Of a stretch of DNA of 64,000 nt, positions 35,080 through 42,034 are shown in pieces (within the stretch, counting starts at the first letter, position 1; every line of letters begins with the position of its first letter). Under the pieces are notes generated by a model. It was not told where the DNA came from, made no database searches, and saw nothing but the letters and a program-made list of their open reading frames with translations. The DNA comes from Nonomuraea harbinensis (GTDB lineage Bacteria; Actinomycetota; Actinomycetes; Streptosporangiales; Streptosporangiaceae): NCBI RefSeq assembly GCF_019396385.1, contig NZ_JAHKRN010000043.1:1-64000 (forward strand), read 5' to 3'. A program made the translations under genes and the position numbers.

Positions 35080-35420
35080 CCAACCAGAACAAGATTCGGT
35101 TGATAAGGAACGGTTTCGACCAGCACCGGAGGCCGGGCCGAGTGATCACCGAATCCGCCACGCCGGGAAGAACATCTTCCGCGCGAACGTGACCTTCCGC
35201 CATTTGACCGTCGACCATCGCGAATTGGCCTCGCAAATCCGGCGTCTAGCTGGGATGACGTCATACAATGAAGATCGTTTATAGGCACGTTCCAGCACGC
35301 TTGACATGGTTCTTATGCGACGCAAGTCACGCTTGCTCAGATAACGAATCTCCATCCGAGCTGCAATAGCCCCAGTTGATCTGGAAAAATCCACCGTTAC
35401 AACCCCAGAAAGGCACTTTC
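35080..35420. other. Intergenic region before the protease-like array
   Basis: About 340 bases of lower GC than the neighbours. It holds the palindrome ATGACGTCAT at 35255-35264, a TTGACA hexamer at 35301, and a degenerate CRP-type site (35316-35331). An open frame of about 80 codons on the minus strand (35146-35394) has no convincing start or homology and is not called a gene. Confidence 0.6.
35316..35331. promoter_or_regulatory. Degenerate CRP-like site TGCGA-N6-TCACG
   Basis: TGCGACGCAAGTCACG differs from TGTGA-N6-TCACA by one base in each half, 90 bases before the first array gene. The symmetric mismatches keep the palindrome, which supports but does not prove CRP binding. Confidence 0.35.
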
Positions 35421-36500
35421 ATGATCTCCCGGGCCAGGCACCTGCTAGCCGCCGCCGTCAGCGGCGCGCTGCTGATGCTGCCTGCGTTCACCGGGAGCGC
35501 GAACGCCGCCGCGGCGAGCCACGTCTTCCACGTCTCACTCGCCAAGACCAAGGCGGACGTCCTGAAGGTCGCCGACTACTGGAAGCCCGAGAAGCTCAAG
35601 AAGGCCGACAGCTACACCCCCGCCGCCCCCACCTCGAACGGCGCGCCGAAGTCCGGCACCGCGGGCGGCGGCACGGTGACCAGCCAGCGGATCATCGCCC
35701 TGCGCAAGGCGGCCGGCCCGGTCAACGCCGTGGCGCCGAAGACGGGCCGGGCCAGCACGACCGGCAAGGTCTTCTTCCGGCTCGGCGCCAAGGAGTACTG
35801 GTGCTCGGCCGCCGCCGTGGCGGCCGGCAACCACAGCGTGGTCGCCACCGCCGCACACTGCGCCTACGACGCACGCCAGGGCAAAGAGGCCGATTCCTGG
35901 ATCTTCGTCCCGGAGCCCGGCGCCGACGGCACCACACCGCACGGCATCTACGTGGGCTCCTCGATCAGCATGCACGAAGACTGGGCCGGCAAGAACGACT
36001 ACGACTTCGACTACGCGTTCGTCACGGTCCACCGCGGCTTCACCTGGGTCAAGCAGGGCAACACCTACGTGGCCAAGGACGTCGGCCGGCTGCAGGACAA
36101 CGTCGGCGGGCTCGGCCTGGAGCTGGCCAAGAAGCCGCCGCTCGCCCAGGTGCACGCCTTCGGCTACCCCGCCGGCCCGCAGCCCGACGGCAGCCGCCCC
36201 TTCAACGGCCAGACGCTGAAAAGCTGCGCGGGCGGCACCCGCAAGGCCGTCGCCCCCAGCCTCGACCTCGACCACGGCGTGCAGCTCCACCCCTGTAACT
36301 TCAGCAAGGGCGCCAGCGGCGGCCCATGGATCACTGGCCTGCACAACAACCTGGGCAACCTCATCGGCGTCAACAGCCTGACCTGGAACCGGGACGCGAA
36401 GGGCGAGTTCGACGCGGTGTCCTCGCCGTACCTCACGGCCGCCGCCGGAGACGTCTACCGGCACGCCGCCGCGCAGAAGACCCCGGCAAATGTGATCTAG
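35421..36500 (+). CDS. Secreted trypsin-like serine protease with intact triad (array gene 1)
   Basis: 359 residues from ATG 35421, AGAAAGG seven bases upstream. Sec signal peptide about 1-29 (ends GSANA), a pro-region of about 90 residues, then a trypsin/V8-fold domain. Catalytic residues are His146 (VATAAHC), Asp197 (FDYAFVTV) and Ser299 (GASGGPW), all present, so it should be an active extracellular protease. Disulfide cysteines flank the His (WCSAAA...AHC) as in trypsin. Between the Asp strand and DVGRLQDNVGG there are only 13 residues, the ancestral-looking length. Closest in the array to a standard protease; the next four are related but altered. Confidence 0.9.
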   Translation: MISRARHLLAAAVSGALLMLPAFTGSANAAAASHVFHVSLAKTKADVLKVADYWKPEKLKKADSYTPAAPTSNGAPKSGTAGGGTVTSQRIIALRKAAGPVNAVAPKTGRASTTGKVFFRLGAKEYWCSAAAVAAGNHSVVATAAHCAYDARQGKEADSWIFVPEPGADGTTPHGIYVGSSISMHEDWAGKNDYDFDYAFVTVHRGFTWVKQGNTYVAKDVGRLQDNVGGLGLELAKKPPLAQVHAFGYPAGPQPDGSRPFNGQTLKSCAGGTRKAVAPSLDLDHGVQLHPCNFSKGASGGPWITGLHNNLGNLIGVNSLTWNRDAKGEFDAVSSPYLTAAAGDVYRHAAAQKTPANVI

Positions 36501-36703
36501 TTAACACGTTACCGCTCGGTCACTCCGGGCGATCAGCCCAGACATTGATCTCGGTACGGTCACGGCGGCGTTCCACGCGCCGGCCGCGCCCGGCGGGAAC
36601 CCGCGTGACCAGGATCGACGCTGTACGGTTCCGGCTGTCCGTTTGCTGGCATCCGGGGCGCACCAAGGCGCCGCGCCAGCGTAAGGCAAAGCCTGGAGTT
36701 ACC

Positions 36704-37867
36704 TTGAAGCGAATCCTCCTCCCCGTCGGCGGCGCCACCGTGGCGACCGGCATGCTGCTCGCCGGCCTCAGCGGCACCGCGCAGGCCGCCGGCGACGTCG
36801 CCAACGACCCCATGGCCAGGAACACCAGCCAGGCGGCCTCGGTCGCGTCCTTCTGGTTCGCCTCGAACGGCGCGGCCCTCCGTCGCGCCACCGCCTACAC
36901 CTGGGATTCCAAGGACGTCAGGAAGGTCGTCTCCAAGGGCGGCTACAGCCCTGACGGCAGGCCCGGCACCGCCGCGCCCACCAGCGGCAACAAGGCCGCG
37001 GGCGGCTCGCAGAACGTCAACCTGCCCAAGACGGTCGGCAAGGTGTTCTTCGTCGACGGCTCCGGCAAGTTCCGCTGGTGCTCGGCCACGTCCATCCAGT
37101 CGAACTACCGCAACCTGGTCGCCACCGCCGGCCACTGCGTGTACGACACCGAGAGCAACAAGGCCCTGCTGAACAACTGGGTCTTCGTGCCCGGTTACTA
37201 CCAGGGCAAGACCCCCTGGGGCATCTACGTCGGCAAGCAGGCCTTCACCCACTACGACTTCGACGTCTACGAGGACTACGACCGCGACTACGCGTTCGTC
37301 ACGGTCTACAACGGCATCCAGTTCACCGGGGCCGAGCGCGTCAACCGGCGCGACTACCAGCGCTTCAGCGGCCCCAAGCGGTCCTGGGGCGGCCAGCGCT
37401 ACATCCTGAAGTCCAGGGACGTCGGCCGGCTCGGCGACAACGTGGGCGGCCAGGGCTTCGCCTGGAACCAGCCCGCCAACCGCACCGTGCGCACCTTCGG
37501 CTACCCCGCCGCGCCGCACCCCGACGGCAGCAGGCCGTACAGCGGCGTCACCCCGAAGCACTGCTACGGCAGGACCACCGCCAAGGCCGTCGGCGCCTCC
37601 TGGTTGAAGATCAACGAGCACATCGGGCTCAAGTGCGCCGTGACCCCCGGCTACGACGGCGGGCCGTGGCTCACCCAGTACAGCAACGCCAAGCGGGTGG
37701 GTTACGTCAACGGTGTGACCAGCACCTTCGCCGACCAGGACGGGAACGACCGGATCGACTACATCACCTCGCCGTACTTCGACGGCGAGACGGCCGCGGT
37801 GTACAACGCGGCCAGGAACGTGTGGTCGGGCAAGATCGTCGGCCCCAACGGCGAGCTCTACCGCTGA
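36704..37867 (+). CDS. Secreted trypsin-fold pseudoprotease, Ser to Asp (array gene 2)
   Basis: 387 residues from TTG 36704, five bases after GGAG; TTG-AAG-CG(A/C) starts are shared with genes 3 and 4, which supports it. Signal peptide about 1-28 (GTAQA). His144 (VATAGHC) and Asp195 (DRDYAFVTV) are kept, but the nucleophile position is Asp318 (GYDGGPW, codon 37655). The cysteines of the His loop (C126, C145) and those before the nucleophile (HCYGR, LKCAV) remain. The loop after Asp195 is 34 residues and holds one copy of the repeat V-N-x-x-D-Y (ERVNRRDYQRF). A hairpin terminator follows. Confidence 0.88.
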   Translation: MKRILLPVGGATVATGMLLAGLSGTAQAAGDVANDPMARNTSQAASVASFWFASNGAALRRATAYTWDSKDVRKVVSKGGYSPDGRPGTAAPTSGNKAAGGSQNVNLPKTVGKVFFVDGSGKFRWCSATSIQSNYRNLVATAGHCVYDTESNKALLNNWVFVPGYYQGKTPWGIYVGKQAFTHYDFDVYEDYDRDYAFVTVYNGIQFTGAERVNRRDYQRFSGPKRSWGGQRYILKSRDVGRLGDNVGGQGFAWNQPANRTVRTFGYPAAPHPDGSRPYSGVTPKHCYGRTTAKAVGASWLKINEHIGLKCAVTPGYDGGPWLTQYSNAKRVGYVNGVTSTFADQDGNDRIDYITSPYFDGETAAVYNAARNVWSGKIVGPNGELYR

Positions 37868-37882
37868 CCCAGTCCGCTTCGT

Positions 37883-37910
37883 GAAGGGCCCGGCCACCGC
37901 CGGGCCCTTC
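37883..37910 (+). terminator. Terminator of array gene 2
   Basis: GAAGGGCCCGG pairs perfectly with CCGGGCCCTTC around a six-base loop, followed by a short T-rich stretch. Located 15 bases past the stop. Confidence 0.85.
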
Positions 37911-38071
37911 TTCGTGCCCGCGAAGGCACCCAAACGTGGCGATACCGGCGAGGGGTCAGCGCAAGCCCTAGACGGGACAAATCACCCAGACAGTCACGGA
38001 TTTCCCGGAACCTGAACGTTCCCTGGCAGGAGACTGGCTACTTAGACGGAGGATGGGTTCCATTCGGTTCC

Positions 38072-38087
38072 TGTGATCTGAGTCACA
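38072..38087. promoter_or_regulatory. Perfect CRP-type site TGTGATCTGAGTCACA
   Basis: Exact TGTGA-N6-TCACA, the consensus bound by cAMP-receptor proteins including the actinobacterial Crp. Its centre is about 280 bases before the TTG of array gene 3 and about 205 before the conserved -10-like hexamer, further upstream than typical activating sites. Confidence 0.65.
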
Positions 38088-38282
38088 TTTCCCTGACTAC
38101 AGCCCGTGAGTCGATACTAACGGAACTTTCGTCCCAATCTTCACACCCCCTACATACCCTGCGAAAACGTACCGACCTGATCACGTACGGCGACCATCTC
38201 TGACAGGTCACGGAATGGTCACGGCGATCCGGGCCCATGCCGGACCCTCCGATTCGGCTTCCACCTGCGGAGATCACCGCGC

Positions 38283-38356
38283 TATGTTCCTTGCTATCCC
38301 TTTACTGACGCATGGGGCGCAAGTTGCGGCCCACGACAGACCAAGGAGCAGTTCCC
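38283..38356 (+). promoter_or_regulatory. Conserved promoter/leader of array gene 3
   Basis: TATGTT, a possible -10 box, is followed by a block ending in GCATGGGGCGCAAG that is almost identical before array gene 4 and recognisable before gene 2. An ATG at 38312 in this block is in frame but has no ribosome-binding site, whereas AGGAG (38344) precedes the TTG at 38357. Confidence 0.55.
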
Positions 38357-39886
38357 TTGAAGCGCATCCTCATCCCCGCCGGTGGTGCCGTTCTGGCCAC
38401 CGGTCTCCTGGCCGCCGGTCTGGCCGGTACGGCTCAGGCCAACAACGACGTCGCCTCGGACGCGATGGCGAAGAACGCCGCCGCGGCCAAGGCCATCGCC
38501 TCGTTCTGGGCGGACAACAACGGCGCTGCTCTGAAGGCCGCCAAGGAGTCCAACGTCTGGGACAAGACGGACGTCACCAAGCTGCAGAGCAAGGGCGGCT
38601 ACAGCGCCGACACCAAGGCGGGCTCCACCGCCCCGATCGGCCAAGAGAAGAAGACGTCCGCCAAGGTGCAGAACGTCAACATGCCGAAGACCATCGGCAA
38701 GGTGTTCTTCGTCAACGGCAAGGGCGAGAAGAAGTGGTGCTCGGCTACTTCGATCCAGTCGAAGTACCGTAACCTCGTCGTCACCGCCGGCCACTGTGTC
38801 TACGACGTCAAGGCCAACTCGGACGTCATGGACAAGTGGGTCTTCGTCCCCGGTTACTACCAGGGCAAGTCCCCCTTCGGCATCTACGTCGGCAAGCAGG
38901 CGTTCACCCACTACGACTTCGACGTCTACGAGGACTTCGACCGCGACTACGCGTTCGTCACCGTCTACAACGGCGTCAAGCTCGGTGGGGGCACCGCCAA
39001 GAAGGTCTCCAAGGCCGAGTTCGAGAAGTACGAGGGCCTCAAGGAGGCCAAGGACGTCGAGATCACCCGGGCGGAGTTCCGCGCGTGCCGGCTCGACCCC
39101 ACCTCCACTGAGGCCTGCTGGGTGAAGCGCGGCTCCAAGGCCGAGCCCACCGGCCCGGACTTCCCGGGTGCCGAGGTCGCCAAGATCGAGGTCTCCGAGG
39201 ACAGGTACAAGGCTGCTCGCGCGGGCAAGGGCAACGGACGCAAGTTCGGCGAGCCCGTCGAGGAGCACGTCACCTACCGGGAGGCGTGGACGTACCTGCA
39301 GAACCAGAAGAAGGACGCCAAGAAGTACCCCGGCACCGTCAAGCTGGACCGCAGGGGCAACAGCACCATCACGCACTTCTTCGTGCAGCAGTGGTACAAG
39401 CCCGGCTCCGACACGAAGTTCTACAAGACCGTCTTCACCATCATCGAGAACGCCGCCACGGACGCGGGCCGCCTCGGTGACGTGGTCGGCGGCCAGGGCT
39501 TCGCGTGGAACCAGCCGACCGGCAAGTACGTGCGCGTGTTCGGCTACCCGGCGGCTCCTCACCCCGACGGCCACAAGAACTACACCGGCATTACTCCGAA
39601 GTGGTGCTACGGCAAGACCACGAAGAAGCTGGTGGGTGACGCGGCCAAGAAGATCCAGGAGCACGTCGCGCTCAAGTGCGCGATGACCGAGGGCGCCGAC
39701 GGCGGCCCGTGGCTCTTCAAGTACAGCAACGCCAAGCGTCTCGGCTACGTGAACGGTGTCACCAGCACCTTCAACGACCAGGACGGCAACAAGCGCGTCG
39801 ACTACATCTCGTCGCCGTACTTCGACGGCGAGACCAACACGGTCTACAAGGCCGCCGCCAACGTGTGGTCCGGCAAGATCATCTAA
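38357..39886 (+). CDS. Secreted trypsin-fold pseudoprotease with long insertion (array gene 3)
   Basis: 509 residues from TTG 38357 (AGGAG eight bases upstream; in-frame ATG 38312 would add 15). Signal peptide about 1-28 (GLAGTAQA). His146 and Asp197 are kept; the nucleophile is Asp448 (GADGGPW, codon 39698). A 162-residue insertion (about 207-368) follows the Asp strand and contains four copies of the motif V-[ST]-x-x-[EQ]-[YFW] (KVSKAEFEKY, EITRAEFRAC, EVSEDRYKAA, HVTYREAWTY). Lys- and Tyr-rich; no other domain is recognised. Followed by its own terminator. Confidence 0.88.
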   Translation: MKRILIPAGGAVLATGLLAAGLAGTAQANNDVASDAMAKNAAAAKAIASFWADNNGAALKAAKESNVWDKTDVTKLQSKGGYSADTKAGSTAPIGQEKKTSAKVQNVNMPKTIGKVFFVNGKGEKKWCSATSIQSKYRNLVVTAGHCVYDVKANSDVMDKWVFVPGYYQGKSPFGIYVGKQAFTHYDFDVYEDFDRDYAFVTVYNGVKLGGGTAKKVSKAEFEKYEGLKEAKDVEITRAEFRACRLDPTSTEACWVKRGSKAEPTGPDFPGAEVAKIEVSEDRYKAARAGKGNGRKFGEPVEEHVTYREAWTYLQNQKKDAKKYPGTVKLDRRGNSTITHFFVQQWYKPGSDTKFYKTVFTIIENAATDAGRLGDVVGGQGFAWNQPTGKYVRVFGYPAAPHPDGHKNYTGITPKWCYGKTTKKLVGDAAKKIQEHVALKCAMTEGADGGPWLFKYSNAKRLGYVNGVTSTFNDQDGNKRVDYISSPYFDGETNTVYKAAANVWSGKII

Positions 39887-39936
39887 GTTGCGACGCCACT
39901 GACGGTCACCCCTTGAGGGATCGTCACCTGTAAGAC

Positions 39937-39970
39937 CCGAAGGGCCCGGCACACCAGCCGGGCCCTTCGG
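39937..39970 (+). terminator. Terminator of array gene 3
   Basis: A perfect 14-bp stem CCGAAGGGCCCGGC with a six-base loop, 50 bases past the stop. Confidence 0.88.
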
Positions 39971-40036
39971 CGTTCCGGGCCCGGAAAGTGCGGGCGCTTG
40001 GACGCACGGGAGACACGGATGGTGCCATGAACCCAA

Positions 40037-40052
40037 TGTGATGTGCGTCACA
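40037..40052. promoter_or_regulatory. Perfect CRP-type site TGTGATGTGCGTCACA
   Basis: A second exact TGTGA-N6-TCACA, centred about 283 bases before the TTG of array gene 4, nearly the same distance as for gene 3. Two such sites within 2 kb are unlikely by chance. Confidence 0.65.
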
Positions 40053-40256
40053 CCAGCAGGAGAGGCGCCCCGAGAGGGCCGCACTCATCTCGCCGGCCAC
40101 ACTGACAACATCATTATCTTGATCTGCGGGAACACCCGACCGGTGACCTTCCCCCGGCTCCTGCGCTGAAGCCTCTCAAACATCACAGATCGATCACGCC
40201 CGACATGTCGCCTCTTTTTCATTCAAAGCGGCTTCCTGTTAGCAAGATCGACACTG

Positions 40257-40327
40257 TATCTTCCTGGCTATCCCTTTACTGACGCATGGGACGCAAGAGG
40301 CGTTCCACGACAGCGCAAGGAGTTACC
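40257..40327 (+). promoter_or_regulatory. Conserved promoter/leader of array gene 4
   Basis: TATCTT followed by the block CTGGCTATCCCTTTACTGAC, matching the leader of gene 3 base for base over most of its length, then AAGGAG five bases before the TTG at 40328. An in-frame ATG at 40286 lacks a ribosome-binding site. Confidence 0.55.
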
Positions 40328-41839
40328 TTGAAGCGCATCCTCCTTCCGGCCGGTGGCGCCGTTCTGGCCACTGGTCTCCTGGCTGCCGGCCTGGCCGGTA
40401 CCGCCCAGGCCAACGACAAGAAGATCAACGACGAGGTTCTGGCCAGCCAGGCCAAGGCCGCCGAGATCCTCGACTTCTGGACCAAGTCCAACAACGCTGC
40501 CCTGAAGCAGGCCTCGGCCTACCACTGGGACAGCAAGGACGTCACGAAGGTCGTGTCCAAGGGCGGTTATTCGCCTGACGGCAAGCCTGGCTCCACCGCG
40601 CCCATCGGCGAGGAGAAGAAGTCCGTCGCCAAGACCCAGAACGTGAACCTGCCGAAGACCATCGGCAAGGTCTTCTTCGAGGGTCGCGACGGCAACCTCT
40701 ACTGGTGCTCCGGCACCTCGATCCAGTCGAACTACCGCAACCTGGTTGCGACCGCTGGTCACTGCGTCTACGACGTGTCCGGCAACGCCGAGGTTGTGTC
40801 GCGCTGGGTCTTCGTCCCGGGCTACTACGAGGGCAAGACGCCTTACGGCGTGTACGTGGGCAAGCAGGCGTTCACCCACTACGACTTCGACGTCTACGAG
40901 GACTTCGACCGCGACTACGCGTTCGTCACGGTCTACAACGGCATCGGCGGTTCCCTGAACAAGCCGAAGCAGGTGAACAAGGCCGAGTACGACGCGTACA
41001 AGGGCGAGAAGTTCACCAAGAAGGTCGAAGTCAGCGAGGACGAGTTCAAGAAGGGTCGCCTCGACCCGAAGAACGCCAACCTGTACTTCCGTGACTGGGG
41101 CAAGAAGGACCAGGTCTCTGGCCCGGACTACCCCGGTGCCGAGGTGGCCAAGCACGAGGTCTCCAAGGCGGAGTACGACAAGGCGCGCACCGGCCAGGGC
41201 AACTTCCGTAAGTACGGTGAGCCCGAGGTCGAGCACGTCACCTACCGGGAGGCCCTGAAGTACAAGGGCCCGGGCGAGGTCAAGCTCGACCGCAAGGGCA
41301 ACAGCACCATCACGCACTACTACGTGCAGGTGTGGTACAAGCCCGGCACCGCCACCAAGTACTACAAGGCTGAGTTCTACATCGTGGTCCACGAGGTCAA
41401 GGACGCTGGTCGCCTCGGCGACGTCGTCGGCGGCCAGGGCTTCGCGTGGAACCAGCCGACCGGCAAGTACGTCCGTACCTTCGGGTACCCGTACGGCAAG
41501 CACCCCGACGGCAGCAAGCCCTACACCGGCAAGACGCCGAAGTGGTGCTACGGCAAGACCGGTGCCAAGACGACTCAGGCCGCGAAGTACAAGGTCGAGG
41601 AGCACGTGTCGCTGAAGTGCGCCGTCACCGGCGGCTACGACGGTGGCCCGTGGCTCTTCAAGTACAGCAACGCCAAGCGTCTCGGCTACGTCAACGGTGT
41701 CACCAGCCTGCTGTACGACGCCGATGGCAACGACCGCTGGGACCACATCTCCAGCCCGTACTTCGACGGTGAGACCGCTGCGGTCTACAACGCCGCGAAG
41801 AACGTCTGGTCGGGCCAGATCACCCCGATGCCCAAGTAA
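40328..41839 (+). CDS. Secreted trypsin-fold pseudoprotease with long insertion (array gene 4)
   Basis: 503 residues from TTG 40328. Signal peptide about 1-28 (GLAGTAQA). His145 and Asp196 are kept; the nucleophile is Asp438 (GYDGGPW, codon 41639). A 153-residue insertion (206-358) has four motif copies (QVNKAEYDAYKG, EVSEDEFKKGR, EVSKAEYDKARTG, HVTYREALKYKG). A 71-base block (40859-40929) is identical to gene 3 (38891-38961). GGT, CGT and GCT codons look more frequent here than in neighbouring genes, which may indicate strong expression. Ends with its own terminator. Confidence 0.88.
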   Translation: MKRILLPAGGAVLATGLLAAGLAGTAQANDKKINDEVLASQAKAAEILDFWTKSNNAALKQASAYHWDSKDVTKVVSKGGYSPDGKPGSTAPIGEEKKSVAKTQNVNLPKTIGKVFFEGRDGNLYWCSGTSIQSNYRNLVATAGHCVYDVSGNAEVVSRWVFVPGYYEGKTPYGVYVGKQAFTHYDFDVYEDFDRDYAFVTVYNGIGGSLNKPKQVNKAEYDAYKGEKFTKKVEVSEDEFKKGRLDPKNANLYFRDWGKKDQVSGPDYPGAEVAKHEVSKAEYDKARTGQGNFRKYGEPEVEHVTYREALKYKGPGEVKLDRKGNSTITHYYVQVWYKPGTATKYYKAEFYIVVHEVKDAGRLGDVVGGQGFAWNQPTGKYVRTFGYPYGKHPDGSKPYTGKTPKWCYGKTGAKTTQAAKYKVEEHVSLKCAVTGGYDGGPWLFKYSNAKRLGYVNGVTSLLYDADGNDRWDHISSPYFDGETAAVYNAAKNVWSGQITPMPK

Positions 41840-41893
41840 GTCGGGTTGATCTCCCGGAGTCGGGGGTCCAAACCCCGGTTCCTTCTGCTTCAC

Positions 41894-41925
41894 CCGAAGG
41901 GCCTGGCTCGCGCCAGGCCCTTCGG
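41894..41925 (+). terminator. Terminator of array gene 4
   Basis: A perfect 14-bp stem CCGAAGGGCCTGGC with a TCGC loop, 54 bases past the stop. A weaker small hairpin (GGGG-TCCAAA-CCCC) precedes it near 41861-41878. Confidence 0.88.
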
Positions 41926-41964
41926 CCATTTCTGATGACATTTCTGACAAGATCCCTGTTCGTT

Positions 41965-41980
41965 TGTGACCAGAGGGACA
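41965..41980. promoter_or_regulatory. CRP-like half-site TGTGA-N6-GGACA
   Basis: One arm is exact, the other differs at two of five bases. It lies 55 bases before array gene 5 and is a weak candidate only. Confidence 0.25.
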
Positions 41981-42034
41981 GGAGTGTCGATAGGGTCTTT
42001 ACACCCCTTGTAGATATACGTGTGGAGCCATCCC

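Larger units (their letters stand above)
37868..38356. other. Intergenic region between array genes 2 and 3
   Basis: Almost 490 bases without a credible gene. It contains the terminator of gene 2 (37883-37910), a perfect CRP-type palindrome (38072-38087) and the conserved leader of gene 3 (38283-38356). The rest is AT-richer than the coding parts and shows no further repeat that I could identify. Confidence 0.7.
39887..40327. other. Intergenic region between array genes 3 and 4
   Basis: About 440 bases containing the terminator of gene 3 (39937-39970), a second perfect CRP-type palindrome (40037-40052), an AT-rich stretch near 40190-40260, and the conserved leader of gene 4 (40257-40327). 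No credible gene. Confidence 0.7.

Noticed and set aside
35146-35394. Possible 82-residue gene on the minus strand before the array
   Set aside because: No ribosome-binding site, basic low-complexity sequence, and it covers the promoter region of the first array gene.
38312-38356. ATG start for array gene 3 (and 40286 for gene 4)
   Set aside because: In frame, but no ribosome-binding site, and gene 2 lacks the ATG while keeping the TTG with GGAG. Kept as an alternative only.
41850-41880. tRNA-like T-arm (GGGG-TCCAAA-CCCC)
   Set aside because: No acceptor, D or anticodon arms around it; it is a small hairpin before a terminator.
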